DNA from: Keguizhuia sedimenti
Lineage (GTDB): Bacteria; Pseudomonadota; Gammaproteobacteria; Burkholderiales; Burkholderiaceae_D
NCBI GenBank assembly: GCA_030715135.1
Contig: JAUYVH010000002.1
Span: forward strand, 186,001-250,000
Direction of reading: 5' to 3'
Length of the DNA stretch: 64,000 nt
How positions within the stretch are numbered: the first letter of the stretch is position 1; the number at the start of each line of letters is the position of its first letter. A model generated the notes under the pieces. It did not search any database, was not told where the DNA came from, and saw only the letters and a list, made by a program, of their open reading frames with translations. Positions 28,280 to 37,884 of this stretch are shown piece after piece. Made by a program: the position numbers and the translations under genes.

Positions 28280-29764
28280 TCATAGATTCAAGGATTGCCA
28301 CATCTGGTCCACTTTGGCTTTGACGGCCTCATCCATCGTGATGGTCCGGCCCCACTCACGATTCGTTTCACCGGGCCATTTATTGGTTGCATCGATGCCC
28401 ATCTTGCTGCCCAGGCCGCTGACCGGCGAAGCGAAATCCAGGTAATCGATAGGCGTATTGTCAACCATGGTTGTATCGCGCAGGGGATCGACGCGCGTCG
28501 TAATTGCCCAGATGACTTCTTTCCAGTCACGGATATTCACGTCTTCATCCACCACCACGATGAACTTGGTATACATGAATTGCCGCAGAAAACTCCAGAC
28601 GCCGAACATGACGCGCTTGGCGTGTCCCGGGTAAGCTTTTTTCATCTGCACGATCGCCATGCGGTAGCTGCACCCTTCCGGCGGCAGATAAAAATCGGTG
28701 ATTTCCGTGAATTGCTTTTGCAGTAACGGAATGAACACTTCATTCAGCGCCACGCCCAGAACCGCCGGCTCATCCGGCGGCTTGCCGGTATAGGTCGAGT
28801 GATAGATCGGGTCGCGCCGCATGGTGATGCGATCGATGGTAAAGACCGGAAACCAGTCTTGCTCATTGTAATAGCCGGTATGGTCTCCATACGGACCTTC
28901 CAACGCGTGTTCGTAGCCGCTCGGATGCGATTCATCCGGGTAGATATGCCCTTCCAGCACGATCTCCGCGGACGCCGGCACACGTAGTTCGCTGCCGATC
29001 GCCTTGACCAGTTCGGTGCGGCTGCCGCGCAGCAGACCCGCGAATTGATATTCCGACAAGGTATCCGGGACCGGCGTCACCGCTCCTAATATAGTAGCGG
29101 GATCTGCGCCGAGGGCTACAGCAACCGGATATGGCTTGCCGCGGTTAACGATACCGTGCTCACGAAAATCCAGTGCTCCGCCCCGGTGGGCGAGCCAGCG
29201 CATGATGACTTTATTGGGTCCGATGACCTGCTGGCGGTAGATGCCGAGATTCTGGCGTTTTTTATGCGGCCCTTTTGTGATAACCAGTCCCCATGTGATC
29301 AGCGGGGCAACATCGCCCGGCCAGCAATGCTGGATCGGCAGCCTGGCCAGATCGACATCGTTCTTTTCCCAAACGATTTCCTGGCATTTTGCCGAACGCG
29401 ATTCCTTCGGCGCCATATCCCATAAGGATTTGACAAGAGATCCCAGTCCAAGCACATCCTTGAAACCTTTTGGCGGCTCCGGTTCCTTCAATAGCGCAAG
29501 CAACTGACCGATACGGCGCAGTTCACCGACATTTTCTGCTCCCATGCCCAGAGCTACCCGGCGTGGTGTCCCGAATAAATTCGCCAAGACCGGCATGGTG
29601 TGTCCGGTCGGATGGTCAAAAATAATGGCCGGACCTTCGCTGCGCAAGATGCGATCGCAAATTTCGGTCATCTCTAAATGAGTGGAAACGGGAACTGAAA
29701 CGTGTTTCAGTTCGTCCAACTGTTTCAGTTGGGCAATAAAGTCCCGCAAATCGGAATATTTCAT
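28280..29764 (-). CDS. ubiD: 4-hydroxy-3-polyprenylbenzoate decarboxylase UbiD
   Basis: Prenylated-FMN decarboxylase of the ubiquinone pathway. It starts [22 protein letters not shown], followed by [63 protein letters not shown] and the C-terminal [19 protein letters not shown], all typical of UbiD. From ATG 29764 it has 494 residues (E. coli 497); six codons further up a TTG is less likely. The partner UbiX is not in the window. Single gene. Confidence 0.95.
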   Translation of the reverse strand: MKYSDLRDFIAQLKQLDELKHVSVPVSTHLEMTEICDRILRSEGPAIIFDHPTGHTMPVLANLFGTPRRVALGMGAENVGELRRIGQLLALLKEPEPPKGFKDVLGLGSLVKSLWDMAPKESRSAKCQEIVWEKNDVDLARLPIQHCWPGDVAPLITWGLVITKGPHKKRQNLGIYRQQVIGPNKVIMRWLAHRGGALDFREHGIVNRGKPYPVAVALGADPATILGAVTPVPDTLSEYQFAGLLRGSRTELVKAIGSELRVPASAEIVLEGHIYPDESHPSGYEHALEGPYGDHTGYYNEQDWFPVFTIDRITMRRDPIYHSTYTGKPPDEPAVLGVALNEVFIPLLQKQFTEITDFYLPPEGCSYRMAIVQMKKAYPGHAKRVMFGVWSFLRQFMYTKFIVVVDEDVNIRDWKEVIWAITTRVDPLRDTTMVDNTPIDYLDFASPVSGLGSKMGIDATNKWPGETNREWGRTITMDEAVKAKVDQMWQSLNL

Positions 29765-29878
29765 TTTTTTGATCTTCTTCAAAAGACGACATTATGTATT
29801 AGGTAATGTTGCCAAGTAACTGATTTTGCGGATCTTATTGCGCTGAAACCTGGTCTTATATACATAAAAGTTATCAAT

Positions 29879-29947
29879 TATCAAGTCTTTAGTATTGACT
29901 TGATATAAACAGCCTCCTACAATTCGGCCAGCTTGATAGGAGGCTGT
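29879..29947 (+). promoter_or_regulatory. Sigma-70 promoter with two overlapping inverted repeats
   Basis: TTGACT (29895-29900), a 17-base spacer and TACAAT (29918-29923) make a near-consensus promoter reading towards the lytic transglycosylase gene. Repeat 1, TATCAAGTC/GACTTGATA (29879-29905), encloses the -35 box. Repeat 2, ACAGCCTCCTA/TAGGAGGCTGT (29909-29947), encloses the -10 box and the expected start point near 29930. Both are perfect and placed as operators. Confidence 0.65.
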
Positions 29948-30219
29948 CTTACAAAGCTTAGAGGCAGCAAGCAAATCCGATCAGTTCACGGGGTACGGGG
30001 CCCCATATACATCTAACAGGAGTGTTTTCATAAGGCGTCAGCCTTCTCCCCGAAAAGTTGTTTTGCACTTGATCGCAAACAGGTGTTCAGCAAAACAACT
30101 CCGGCGTTCACTATACAAGCATGTGTAGTTGGACGATTTTCTGGTTCGCGGTATGTACAAGTGTCTAAGCAACCTGCATTTTGGATGCTTTTACGTGCTG
30201 CGATAAGTCAGGAGGTATC
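29930..30219 (+). promoter_or_regulatory. Long structured 5' leader of the lytic transglycosylase gene
   Basis: The expected transcript has about 290 untranslated bases. It contains a short hairpin AAGGC-GTCA-GCCTT (30032-30045) and a strong one, AGTTGTTTTGC/GCAAAACAACT (30056-30066 with 30090-30100, 23-base loop). A GGGG...CCCC segment lies near 29989-30004. No known riboswitch class was recognised. A separate small RNA starting at the same promoter is possible. Confidence 0.45.
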
Positions 30220-31191
30220 ATGATCAACCGCGTTACAAGGACAGCGCTCGACTATGCGCAACCTTTTGCCGGCCAGCAGAGTTCCGCTGCCGCTCCGGTT
30301 CGTGATCTTTTAAATATCATCAGAACTACGGCACGTCATTCCATGACCTTTGCCGGATGTACCGCTGTCGCCATATTGGCCGTGTTATTCGTCAAGCCGG
30401 ATCTGACCGAACATGTGAAAGCCCTCTCGCCATTTGGAAATCCCAAGACGATGGAATCGGCGAATGTGGACGAGCAACAGCTAACCAAACTATTAAGCAT
30501 GTCCTCGACACAGCTGCTTGCCGCCCCGGTTGCCGCAGCGCCTGCCTTGACTATGGCTTCCGCTCCCGCTCCATCGCTTCACCTGGCCAATGCGGTCGTT
30601 CCTCAGGAACACAAAAAAGCTGAGATTTCTCCCCAACAGCAACGTGTCACTACCTGGATTGCCAAACGCTATCGCGTCGCTAAGGATGCCACCAACATGC
30701 TGGTTTCTGCAGCTTATTCGACCGCCAAAGAAATCAAGATCGATCCGCTTTTGATCCTGGCCGTTATGGCAATCGAATCGCGCTTCAATCCCTTCGCAGA
30801 AAGTCCGGTAGGCGCACAAGGCCTGATGCAGGTAATGTCTAAAGTGCACAAGGAAAAATTCGAGGACCACGGCGGCGTGAAAGCGGCATTGAATCCGGTT
30901 GCCAATATCAAGGTCGGCTCCTTGATCCTGAAAGACTATGTCCGGCGCGGAGGCTCGGTGGAAGCCGGCTTGAAGATGTATGTCGGCGCCGCCGCCTTCG
31001 AAACCGATTCCGGATATGGCTCAAAAGTATTGGCGGAGTACCAGAAACTGAAAGACGTTGCAGGCGGCAAGAAAGTGCCTACGATTACAACGGCCAGCCG
31101 CCCGGTTCCAAAGAGGGTTGAAGAGCCAAAAACCGAAGAAGCCCTGCTGGAAAAACAGCCGGAATTCGTCGTGCAGGAGCAGCCTGCCTGA
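30220..31191 (+). CDS. Membrane-anchored lytic transglycosylase (SLT domain)
   Basis: Peptidoglycan-cleaving enzyme of the soluble-lytic-transglycosylase/goose-lysozyme fold. One membrane span lies near residues 45-60 (MTFAGCTAVAILAVLFV). The SLT domain (about 155-270) has the catalytic Glu in LAVMAIESRFNPFA, followed by PVGAQGLMQVM and NPVANIKVGSLILKDY. A Lys/Pro/Glu-rich tail follows. 323 residues. The start at 30220 is fixed by AGGAGG eight bases upstream. It sits alone behind a long structured leader and ends at a UUCG-loop terminator. Confidence 0.88.
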   Translation: MINRVTRTALDYAQPFAGQQSSAAAPVRDLLNIIRTTARHSMTFAGCTAVAILAVLFVKPDLTEHVKALSPFGNPKTMESANVDEQQLTKLLSMSSTQLLAAPVAAAPALTMASAPAPSLHLANAVVPQEHKKAEISPQQQRVTTWIAKRYRVAKDATNMLVSAAYSTAKEIKIDPLLILAVMAIESRFNPFAESPVGAQGLMQVMSKVHKEKFEDHGGVKAALNPVANIKVGSLILKDYVRRGGSVEAGLKMYVGAAAFETDSGYGSKVLAEYQKLKDVAGGKKVPTITTASRPVPKRVEEPKTEEALLEKQPEFVVQEQPA

Positions 31192-31230
31192 GTTAATGCG
31201 TGCGTAATGCAGCGTTCTTGAAAAGCAAAT

Positions 31231-31258
31231 AAAAATGGAGCCTTCGGGCTCCATTTTT
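31231..31258. terminator. Bidirectional terminator with UUCG loop
   Basis: AAAAATGGAGCC-TTCG-GGCTCCATTTTT is a perfect 12-bp stem with the stable UUCG tetraloop and T-runs on both strands. It separates the convergent transglycosylase and aminotransferase genes. Confidence 0.92.
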
Positions 31259-31275
31259 ATTGGGGCGGTGCGTCC

Positions 31276-32451
31276 TCAACCCGCCTTACGCTGTGCAAAG
31301 AAGCGTTCCAGCCGCTGCACGGCCTCGCACAGATTCTCCATCGACGTCGCATAGGAAACGCGAATATACCGGTGCGCAGCCGAGGGGCCGAAATCCAAAC
31401 CCGGCACCATCACCACCCCCGCATCGTTCAGCATGGCTATCGTCAGTTTATCGGCATCGTCGGAGAGTGCGCTGCAATCTGCATAGACATAAAATGCGCC
31501 ATCCGGAAGAACCGGCACCGAGAAACCCAGCCTCTCCAAAGCCGGCACGATGAAATCCCTGCGACGCTGAAATTCCTGCCGGCGCGATTCATAAATTGCG
31601 ATTGATTCCGGCAAAAAGCATGCAAGTCCCGCGTGCTGTGCAATGGCAGACGCACAGATGAACAAATTCTGCGCCAGCTTTTCCATCTGCGGCACCATTG
31701 CCTCCGGTACCACCAGCCATCCGAGACGCCAGCCCGTCATGCTGAAATATTTGGAAAAGCTGTTGATGACTATGATGTCCTCACCCAGGGACAGTGCCGA
31801 GAACGGCGCGTCGCCGTAGGTCAGTCCCTGGTAAATCTCGTCGACAATCGAAAAACCGCCTTTCTCGCGAACCGTGGTCACGATCTTCTTTAGCTCTTCC
31901 GGAGCAATGGTGGTACCAGTGGGATTGGACGGCGAAGCCAGAAGAACGCCGCGCGTGTTTGCATTCCAATTGGATCGCACCATTGCATCCGATAATTGAA
32001 ACCGGTCCGCCGGGCCGCTGGGCACCAGGCGCGCAATTCCGTCGAATGCCGCGACGAAATGCCGGTTGCAAGGATAGGACGGGTCGGGCATCAGCACTTC
32101 CGCCCCTTTTTCTACCAGTGCTGCGCAGGCCAGCAGCAAGGCACCGGAAGCACCTGCCGTTACGATGATGCGTGAAGGTTGGACCTCCAGGCGATAAGTC
32201 TGTCGATAATAATCGGAGATCGCTTTGCGCAGCGCCGGAAGTCCAACCGCCGAGGTATACCGGGTCTGTCCGCCAGCCATCGCCCGCGACGCAGCCTCAA
32301 TTACGGCAGGCGCCGCACTGAAATCCGGTTCGCCTATCCCCATATGGATAATATGGCGCCCTTGCCTTTCCAGGTCGGCAGCCATTTTTGCCAGTTCCAT
32401 GACATGGAACGGCGCGATATTTTGGAGTCTTGAAGCCAGATGCAGATTCAT
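31276..32451 (-). CDS. PLP-dependent aminotransferase (class I/II)
   Basis: Fold-type I aminotransferase of 391 residues, aspartate/aromatic aminotransferase branch. Landmarks are HMGIGEPDFSAAPAV (about 36-50), YTSAVGLPALRKAI, SPSNPTGT (about 173-180), VDEIYQGLTY, and the PLP lysine in NSFSKYFSMTGWRLGW (about 233-248). The C-terminal RYIRVSYA carries the substrate-carboxylate Arg. No neighbour suggests the substrate. It ends at the shared UUCG terminator. Confidence 0.9.
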   Translation of the reverse strand: MNLHLASRLQNIAPFHVMELAKMAADLERQGRHIIHMGIGEPDFSAAPAVIEAASRAMAGGQTRYTSAVGLPALRKAISDYYRQTYRLEVQPSRIIVTAGASGALLLACAALVEKGAEVLMPDPSYPCNRHFVAAFDGIARLVPSGPADRFQLSDAMVRSNWNANTRGVLLASPSNPTGTTIAPEELKKIVTTVREKGGFSIVDEIYQGLTYGDAPFSALSLGEDIIVINSFSKYFSMTGWRLGWLVVPEAMVPQMEKLAQNLFICASAIAQHAGLACFLPESIAIYESRRQEFQRRRDFIVPALERLGFSVPVLPDGAFYVYADCSALSDDADKLTIAMLNDAGVVMVPGLDFGPSAAHRYIRVSYATSMENLCEAVQRLERFFAQRKAG

Positions 32452-32771
32452 GTCGTCAGATCAATGGTGCAGCTGCATGTGATGGGAAAGTCTAAGCAAA
32501 AATTAAATGCGGACAACTGATTCGCAAAAGCGATTGCCCTTAAAGTCCGTGATTTTAACGCCGGCCGTTCGACGACGCTGTGTATCTGCACGGCAGATGG
32601 TGCGGCGTCGGAACGAATTACATCCCCAACTAAGGAGAATATTGATTTGAAATTTGTCGATTGCTCCATGATCAATGCGCGGAATCGCAGCAAATCAATA
32701 AGGAACAACGAAACGCCCCAGACCGGGGCGCTTTTGTGGAACACGATAAGGCCTATATTCAAAAAACAGGC
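32452..32771. other. Intergenic region between the aminotransferase and nusB
   Basis: 320 bases holding the nusB terminator (32714-32735) and the aminotransferase promoter side. No gene was seen. Confidence 0.5.
32714..32735 (-). terminator. Terminator of the ribB-ribH-nusB transcript
   Basis: CGCCCC-AGACC-GGGGCG stem (32714-32730) lies 40 bases after the nusB stop, with a short T-rich tail on each strand. Confidence 0.7.
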
Positions 32772-33239
32772 TTACTTTCTTGCTGCTCCGGTTTCTACAC
32801 TGCGCATGGACGCTGCCAGCTTATCCAGGACACCATTGACATACTTGTGTCCGTCGATGCCTCCAAAGGATTTGGTCAGCTCCACAGCTTCATTGATCAC
32901 GACCTTGTAGGGAATCTCCAGATGGTTCTTCAACTCGAAGGCGCCGATCAGCAAAGCTGCGTGCTCGATCGGCGACAACTGCTCCATCGGCCGGTCGATC
33001 AGGGGTGCCAATGCTGCACGGAGTTCATCAACCTGCTTGATGGTCCCGTGCAGCAAAACATCGAAATGGGCTGCGTCGGCTTTGTCAAAGCCATGTGCCT
33101 GACGGACATGCGCATCGATTGCGCCCGCCTCTTCGCTGTTGAGCAACCATTGATAGAGGCCTTGCAATGCGAACTCGCGCGCACGATGGCGCGGGGTACG
33201 ATTCTTGTTCGGATTGGCGTGGGCGGATTTTTGGTTCAT
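32772..33239 (-). CDS. nusB: Transcription antitermination factor NusB
   Basis: All-helical RNA-binding factor that acts with NusE in rRNA antitermination. It has the Arg-rich start ([18 protein letters not shown]), the central [19 protein letters not shown], and the C-terminal [34 protein letters not shown] signature. About 155 residues from ATG 33239; a GTG/ATG two codons up is possible. It is the third gene of ribB-ribH-nusB, a common order. Confidence 0.95.
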   Translation of the reverse strand: MNQKSAHANPNKNRTPRHRAREFALQGLYQWLLNSEEAGAIDAHVRQAHGFDKADAAHFDVLLHGTIKQVDELRAALAPLIDRPMEQLSPIEHAALLIGAFELKNHLEIPYKVVINEAVELTKSFGGIDGHKYVNGVLDKLAASMRSVETGAARK

Positions 33240-33326
33240 GATCACAATTCCGGATTTCGCAATTTCATAATCGCGAAATCACTTAAAAACGTACAGATTT
33301 ATCGTATGCGCTGACTACCGGGCAGC

Positions 33327-33812
33327 TCAGTCTTCTTCGGCGGCTTCGGCCAGTTCTCTGAGTGCGATGGCCAGGTTTGCCATCTCCACCGCAACCCTTG
33401 CTGCATCCGTTCCTTTTTCGACCATGCGCGCTTCCGCCTGTTCGTCGGTATCGGTAGTCAGCACCGCGTTGGCAATAGGAATATCGAAATCGAGGCCGAC
33501 GCGCGTGATGCCGGCACCGGATTCATTGGAAACCAATTCAAAGTGATAGGTTTCACCGCGAATAACGGCTCCGATCGCAACGAGCGCATCGAACTGCTGC
33601 GTCTGCGCCATTTTCTGCAAGGCCAGCGGAATCTCCAATGCACCGGGAACCGTGACATGCAGTACATCTTCATCTTCGACACCGAGATGCTTCAGTTCAG
33701 CGAGACAGGCGGACAACAAGCCGTGACATACATCCTCGTTGAAGCGAGCCTGTACGATTCCGATCCGCACACCCTGCCCGTTTAAATTCGCGTCGTACAT
33801 TCCTACAGTCAT
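33327..33812 (-). CDS. ribH: 6,7-dimethyl-8-ribityllumazine synthase
   Basis: Penultimate step of riboflavin synthesis, joining the pyrimidine and the four-carbon phosphate. It forms a large icosahedral or decameric shell in the cytosol. Motifs are [11 protein letters not shown] (about 18-28), [29 protein letters not shown] with the catalytic His, and [12 protein letters not shown]. 161 residues. It lies between ribB and nusB on one transcript. Confidence 0.96.
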   Translation of the reverse strand: MTVGMYDANLNGQGVRIGIVQARFNEDVCHGLLSACLAELKHLGVEDEDVLHVTVPGALEIPLALQKMAQTQQFDALVAIGAVIRGETYHFELVSNESGAGITRVGLDFDIPIANAVLTTDTDEQAEARMVEKGTDAARVAVEMANLAIALRELAEAAEED

Positions 33813-33902
33813 GGCATTCCTTTAGCGCGTGTGAGTTATGAGTGATGCATGTTCAACTGACCGGCGCTGGTCATCATGAGCGCCGAAAAAGCATTGCGAC
33901 GT

Positions 33903-35021
33903 TCAAGCTGCGTCGGCAGACCTGGCCTGATAACCCGTGACTTCAAGGTCAAATCCGGTCATCGAAGGCATTTTCCTGGGGCTTGCTAGCAACTTCATCT
34001 TGCCTACACCCAGATCCTTGAGAATCTGCGCACCGATGCCGTAGGTGCGCAGATCCATGCCTGTGCCTCGGGACTGGGGCTTGGCATCCGGATTGCACAG
34101 TGCATCGAACTGCGCAAACGTCTGCTCCGCCGATTCTTCGCAGTTAAGCAAGACCAGCACGCCGCGCTCCGCCGCCTTGATCGCTGCCATTGCCGAGCCC
34201 ATGCTCCATGAGTGAGTGGTTTCGCGGGTTTCCAGCAGATCCAGAATCGACACCGGCTGATGCACACGCACCAGCGTTTCGTTTTTCGGATCCAGGTCGC
34301 CGTGCACCAGTGCCAGATGCGCACTCCTGCTGGCCGTATCGCGGTAAGCAATCGCCTTGAATACTCCATGCGCGGTATGCATGGTGCGCTCGCCCACGCG
34401 TTCCACAATGCTTTCATTGCGGCTGCGGTAATGGATCAGGTCGGCAATAGTGCCGATCTTGAGATTATGCTCTTTCGCGAATTCAATGAGGTCAGGCAGA
34501 CGCGCCATGGTACCGTCATCCTTCATGATCTCGCAGATCACGGCAGCCGGTGTCAAGCCTGCCAGCTCCGCCAGGTCGCAGCCGGCTTCGGTATGGCCGG
34601 CGCGCATCAACACTCCCCCCTTTTGGGCCTTCAGGGGAAAAATATGCCCGGGCTGAACAATATCGGACGGCTTGGCATGCTTGGCCACTGCTACGGCGAT
34701 GGTGCGCGCGCGGTCAGCGGCCGAGATACCGGTTGTCACGCCTTCGGCTGCCTCGATCGACACTGTAAAGTTGGTGCCATGGGACGTGCCGTTGCGCATC
34801 GTCATCATCGGCAGGTTCAATTGCTCGCAGCGTGCCTCGGTCAAAGTCAGGCAAATCAAGCCCCGGCCATACTTGGCCATGAAATTGATGGCTTCCGGCG
34901 TGACGAATTCAGCCGCCAGAACCAGATCGCCCTCGTTTTCCCGGTCTTCTTCGTCGACCAGAATGACCATGCGCCCCGCGCGCAATTCTGCGACGATTTC
35001 CTGTGTTGTTGAAATTGACAT
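33903..35021 (-). CDS. ribB: 3,4-dihydroxy-2-butanone-4-phosphate synthase with degenerate GTP cyclohydrolase II-like domain
   Basis: The N-terminal domain (residues 1-200) makes the four-carbon precursor of riboflavin. The acidic loop [16 protein letters not shown] and [13 protein letters not shown] are intact. The C-terminal domain (about 205-372) has the RibA fold pattern ([51 protein letters not shown]). It lacks the Cys-x10-Cys-x-Cys zinc motif, so it cannot be an active GTP cyclohydrolase II. Such half-dead RibBA proteins are common in Betaproteobacteria, and an active RibA must lie elsewhere. First gene of ribB-ribH-nusB. Confidence 0.93.
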   Translation of the reverse strand: MSISTTQEIVAELRAGRMVILVDEEDRENEGDLVLAAEFVTPEAINFMAKYGRGLICLTLTEARCEQLNLPMMTMRNGTSHGTNFTVSIEAAEGVTTGISAADRARTIAVAVAKHAKPSDIVQPGHIFPLKAQKGGVLMRAGHTEAGCDLAELAGLTPAAVICEIMKDDGTMARLPDLIEFAKEHNLKIGTIADLIHYRSRNESIVERVGERTMHTAHGVFKAIAYRDTASRSAHLALVHGDLDPKNETLVRVHQPVSILDLLETRETTHSWSMGSAMAAIKAAERGVLVLLNCEESAEQTFAQFDALCNPDAKPQSRGTGMDLRTYGIGAQILKDLGVGKMKLLASPRKMPSMTGFDLEVTGYQARSADAA

Positions 35022-35481
35022 GAATGTAATCCTGAGTAGCCTGCTATTTTAAAGGATTTAGCCATGCCATAAGCTTTCTTGAGCGACAGAATTTGTCGGT
35101 ACGCTCAGTACTCCATGGCGAACTATCGTCGGCAAAAGTCCGCGGTCAGTACTTCCACCCTGTGCCGGCTTGTCCCTGAAGGGCAAAAATATCAGGCACG
35201 CGCAAGCCGGAACAAGGGCCAGCAGGACGGATACGCCGGTGGAGTCGAGAGTTAGCGCGGCACTTGGCGGCGCTTTTCCAAGCCTCGCAATCAGGAAACA
35301 AGCTTGGCATATTTGAAACCAGATATCCGAGAACCGGGAAGGCGAAAGATATAGTGAAAGAGATAGTTAAATCCCGGTTCCGAGGTCCGCCCTCCGCTTT
35401 CACTGCAACGATGCAAAATCATTGTTAAGAAGACACATCTACTTAGCTGACACGCGCAGAAACGCCAAGCTTGTCCCAGAT
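35022..35481. other. Intergenic region upstream of ribB
   Basis: 460 bases between ribB and the broken kinase gene. No FMN-riboswitch consensus was recognised on the minus strand. A frame without ATG reads LTLDSTGVSVLLAL, faintly STAS-like, but nothing supports a gene. Confidence 0.4.
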
Positions 35482-37504
35482 TCAGGACCTACGCAATAAG
35501 TCCTGAATCGCAGCGTCCAGCTGCTCACGCTTATAGGGTTTTTTCAATACATGAATGTTCTGGTCCAGCCGGTCCTTGTTTCGGATGGAATCATAGGAGA
35601 AGCCCGAGGTAAGCAAAATATGCAGCTCCGGATATATCGCTTTCGCGTGCGCTCCGAGCTCAAGACCATCCATCCCGCCCTGCAGAACGACATCGGCAAA
35701 CAGGATATCTACTGATTTATTCTGTTCCAAAATCTTCAGCGCCTGCTCCGCATCATGCGCAGTCAGGACACGATACCCAAGCTGCGAAAGCAGTGAGCTT
35801 ACGGTGGACTGAACCTGTAGATCGTCTTCGACAACCAGTATCGATTCGTTGCCGCCTACCGATCTCTTCGTTGCAAGCTCCGGCGAATTATTCGGCTGTT
35901 CCAATGTATGGGCCAGGAAAATCCGGACCTCCGTTCCCCGTCCCTGCTTACTGGCCAGATAAATAAATCCGCCGCTCTGCTTAACAAACCCGTAGGCCAT
36001 GCTTAATCCCAGACCTGTGCCTATACCTTCAGGCTTCGTCGTGAAGAACGGCTCGAACGCGCGCTCCATTACTTCGGGCGCCATACCCGATCCGGTATCG
36101 GCCACAGTAAGCAGAACATACTCGCCTTGCTCCATCTCAGGATGAATTTTCCGGGCCGCACCCGTGACAACGCGATTCTCAAACAGGAAGCTGATCGTTC
36201 CTTTGCCATCCATCGCATCCCTTGCATTTACGGCAAGATTCATGACGACGTTGTCAAACAGGTCCGGATCGATCTTTGTATTCCACAAATCGTCTGTAAA
36301 GCTTATATTGATTGCGATAGCATCGCCAACCAGGCGTTGAATCAATCCTTCGATACGTTTCAGGCGATTCCCTATATGGAATACGCCAGTCTGCAAAGGC
36401 TGTCGCCGCGCAAACGTGAGTAGCTGCGACGACAGCTTCGCTCCACGGTCCACCGCTTCCAGCGTGTTCTTTATACGCGCCTCAATTTGCTCATTTTCAC
36501 CGCTTGCCGGCTCGAGCATTTGCATATTGCCGCTGATGATCTGGAGTATGTTGTTGAAATCATGTGCCACCCCCCCGGTCAATCTGCCAACAGCCTCAAG
36601 TTTTTGCGATCGCTGCAGCGCTTTTTCCATGGCGGCCATTGCCGCGGCATTTTTTGCTGCTTTCGTAAATTCCTGAACATGAAGGATGCGGCCAGCATGA
36701 GCAAAAACGTTGCAGCCGCTCCGCTCCATAGATATACGGTACGAAGTTGCTCATGTTGCCGGAACAGGGTTTTGGTGGATTGCCCGACTAAAACCACCAG
36801 GTCGCCCTGTTCGACAACACGCCAACTGTAAAAACGCTCGACCTTATCGAAATCTGAAATATTTCGATAGAATCCGCTGCCCGGCGCACCAGTGAAATAG
36901 AGCTGTCGGGACCGAGATCGATCGCTTTATGAAAGCGGGAAAAATATTCCGGCGATACGGAGACCGCAATAATTCCATTGAAATGTCCCGATGCCGGCCG
37001 CAAGGGACGCGTAAACTGGATCATCAAGCGGCTGGTGATGCGGCCGATCAGCGGTTCGCTGATGAAGAGTTCGTCGACCGCAATGAAGCGATGGAAGCGA
37101 AAATGCGCACGATCGCTTATGTCAATTGGCTTATGCACTAACTCCATGCTTGAGAACGCAATTTTGCCGTTGGCATCAGCGATTGACACATGAAAAGCAA
37201 CGCTCGGATCGAGAAACACCTGGCGGCGCTGTAACAGCGCTCCAAACTCGACCGGATTGTTTTTCCATCGCTCGCGCAATTCCATAACGACGTAATCAAT
37301 CAGCTTGATTGAGGACGTCACTTCCTCAGCGTAGATTTTTGCCAGATTTTGGGTCTTTGTCTGACTAAGCGATACGGATTGCTGATGCAAGCGGTTAAGG
37401 TCAAAAATAATAAATGACCATATAAGCAATACGAGCAGCACAAGAAATGCAAGCCATTGCCGGAGCAATGGTGAACGAAGAGCCAAAAGATTTTTTATCA
37501 GCAT
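35482..37504 (-). pseudogene. Hybrid sensor histidine kinase, interrupted by two frameshifts
   Basis: Three frames join into one protein of about 674 residues. Part 1 (from ATG 37504) has a membrane span, a dCache/PDC-like periplasmic sensor and IDLGPDSSISLVRR. Part 2 continues after a -1 shift near 36878-36888 with GSGFYRNISDFDKVERFYSW, VVLVGQSTKTLFRQ and a second span (AAATFLLMLAASFMF). Part 3 follows a second -1 shift at a six-base homopolymer (36650-36655): HisKA (GGVAHDFNNILQII, phospho-His), ATPase motifs NLAVNARDAM and VADTGSGM, and a receiver domain with DVVLQGGMDG. Each break looks like one lost base. Real decay and assembly error are both possible; as written, only fragments can be made. 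Confidence 0.75.
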
Positions 37505-37884
37505 GGGAAAGTGCCGTATAAATTTTTATTTTTCTTTTTGGGTCACCCATGCAGAATTATTTCTGCATGGGAATAAATTGGTTATACATAGCTCAACTTT
37601 CCATGCCTGCATCCTGTACCGCTTCATTGGAAGTGTGGGCTTCCAGAGGTGCTTCCAATCAGCCGGTCTGCTCATTTCTTTATCACATTGATAACTATTT
37701 GCCGAAATGTGCCACGTTAGCGAGGCGATGTTTCAACGATAGAAAGGGGTCTTGGCCAAAAGCCAAGCAGGGATCGCAGACCAATGCTGCGTGTTCGACA
37801 GTACGAGAGTTTGTATGCGGCATGAGTTTCCGCATCCCGATAATGCGAAGCAACTAGGGCACTCGAGACAGCGGCAACGCTACG
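37505..37884. other. Intergenic region between the kinase and the diguanylate cyclase
   Basis: 380 bases without a supported gene. Its main feature is the hairpin at 37546-37571. Confidence 0.5.
37546..37571. promoter_or_regulatory. Perfect inverted repeat upstream of the kinase gene
   Basis: CCCATGCAGAA-TTAT-TTCTGCATGGG has 11-bp perfect arms and a 4-base loop, 42 bp upstream of the kinase ATG. No T-run follows, so an operator or mRNA leader hairpin is more likely than a terminator. Confidence 0.45.

Noticed and set aside
35040-35385. STAS-like frame (LTLDSTGVSVLLAL)
   Set aside because: No start codon, no ribosome site, and only one short stretch resembles the domain.
35022-35480. Possible FMN riboswitch before ribB
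   Set aside because: Short fragments such as GCCGACGAT appear on the minus strand, but the ordered conserved blocks of the FMN element are absent. A covariance search would decide.
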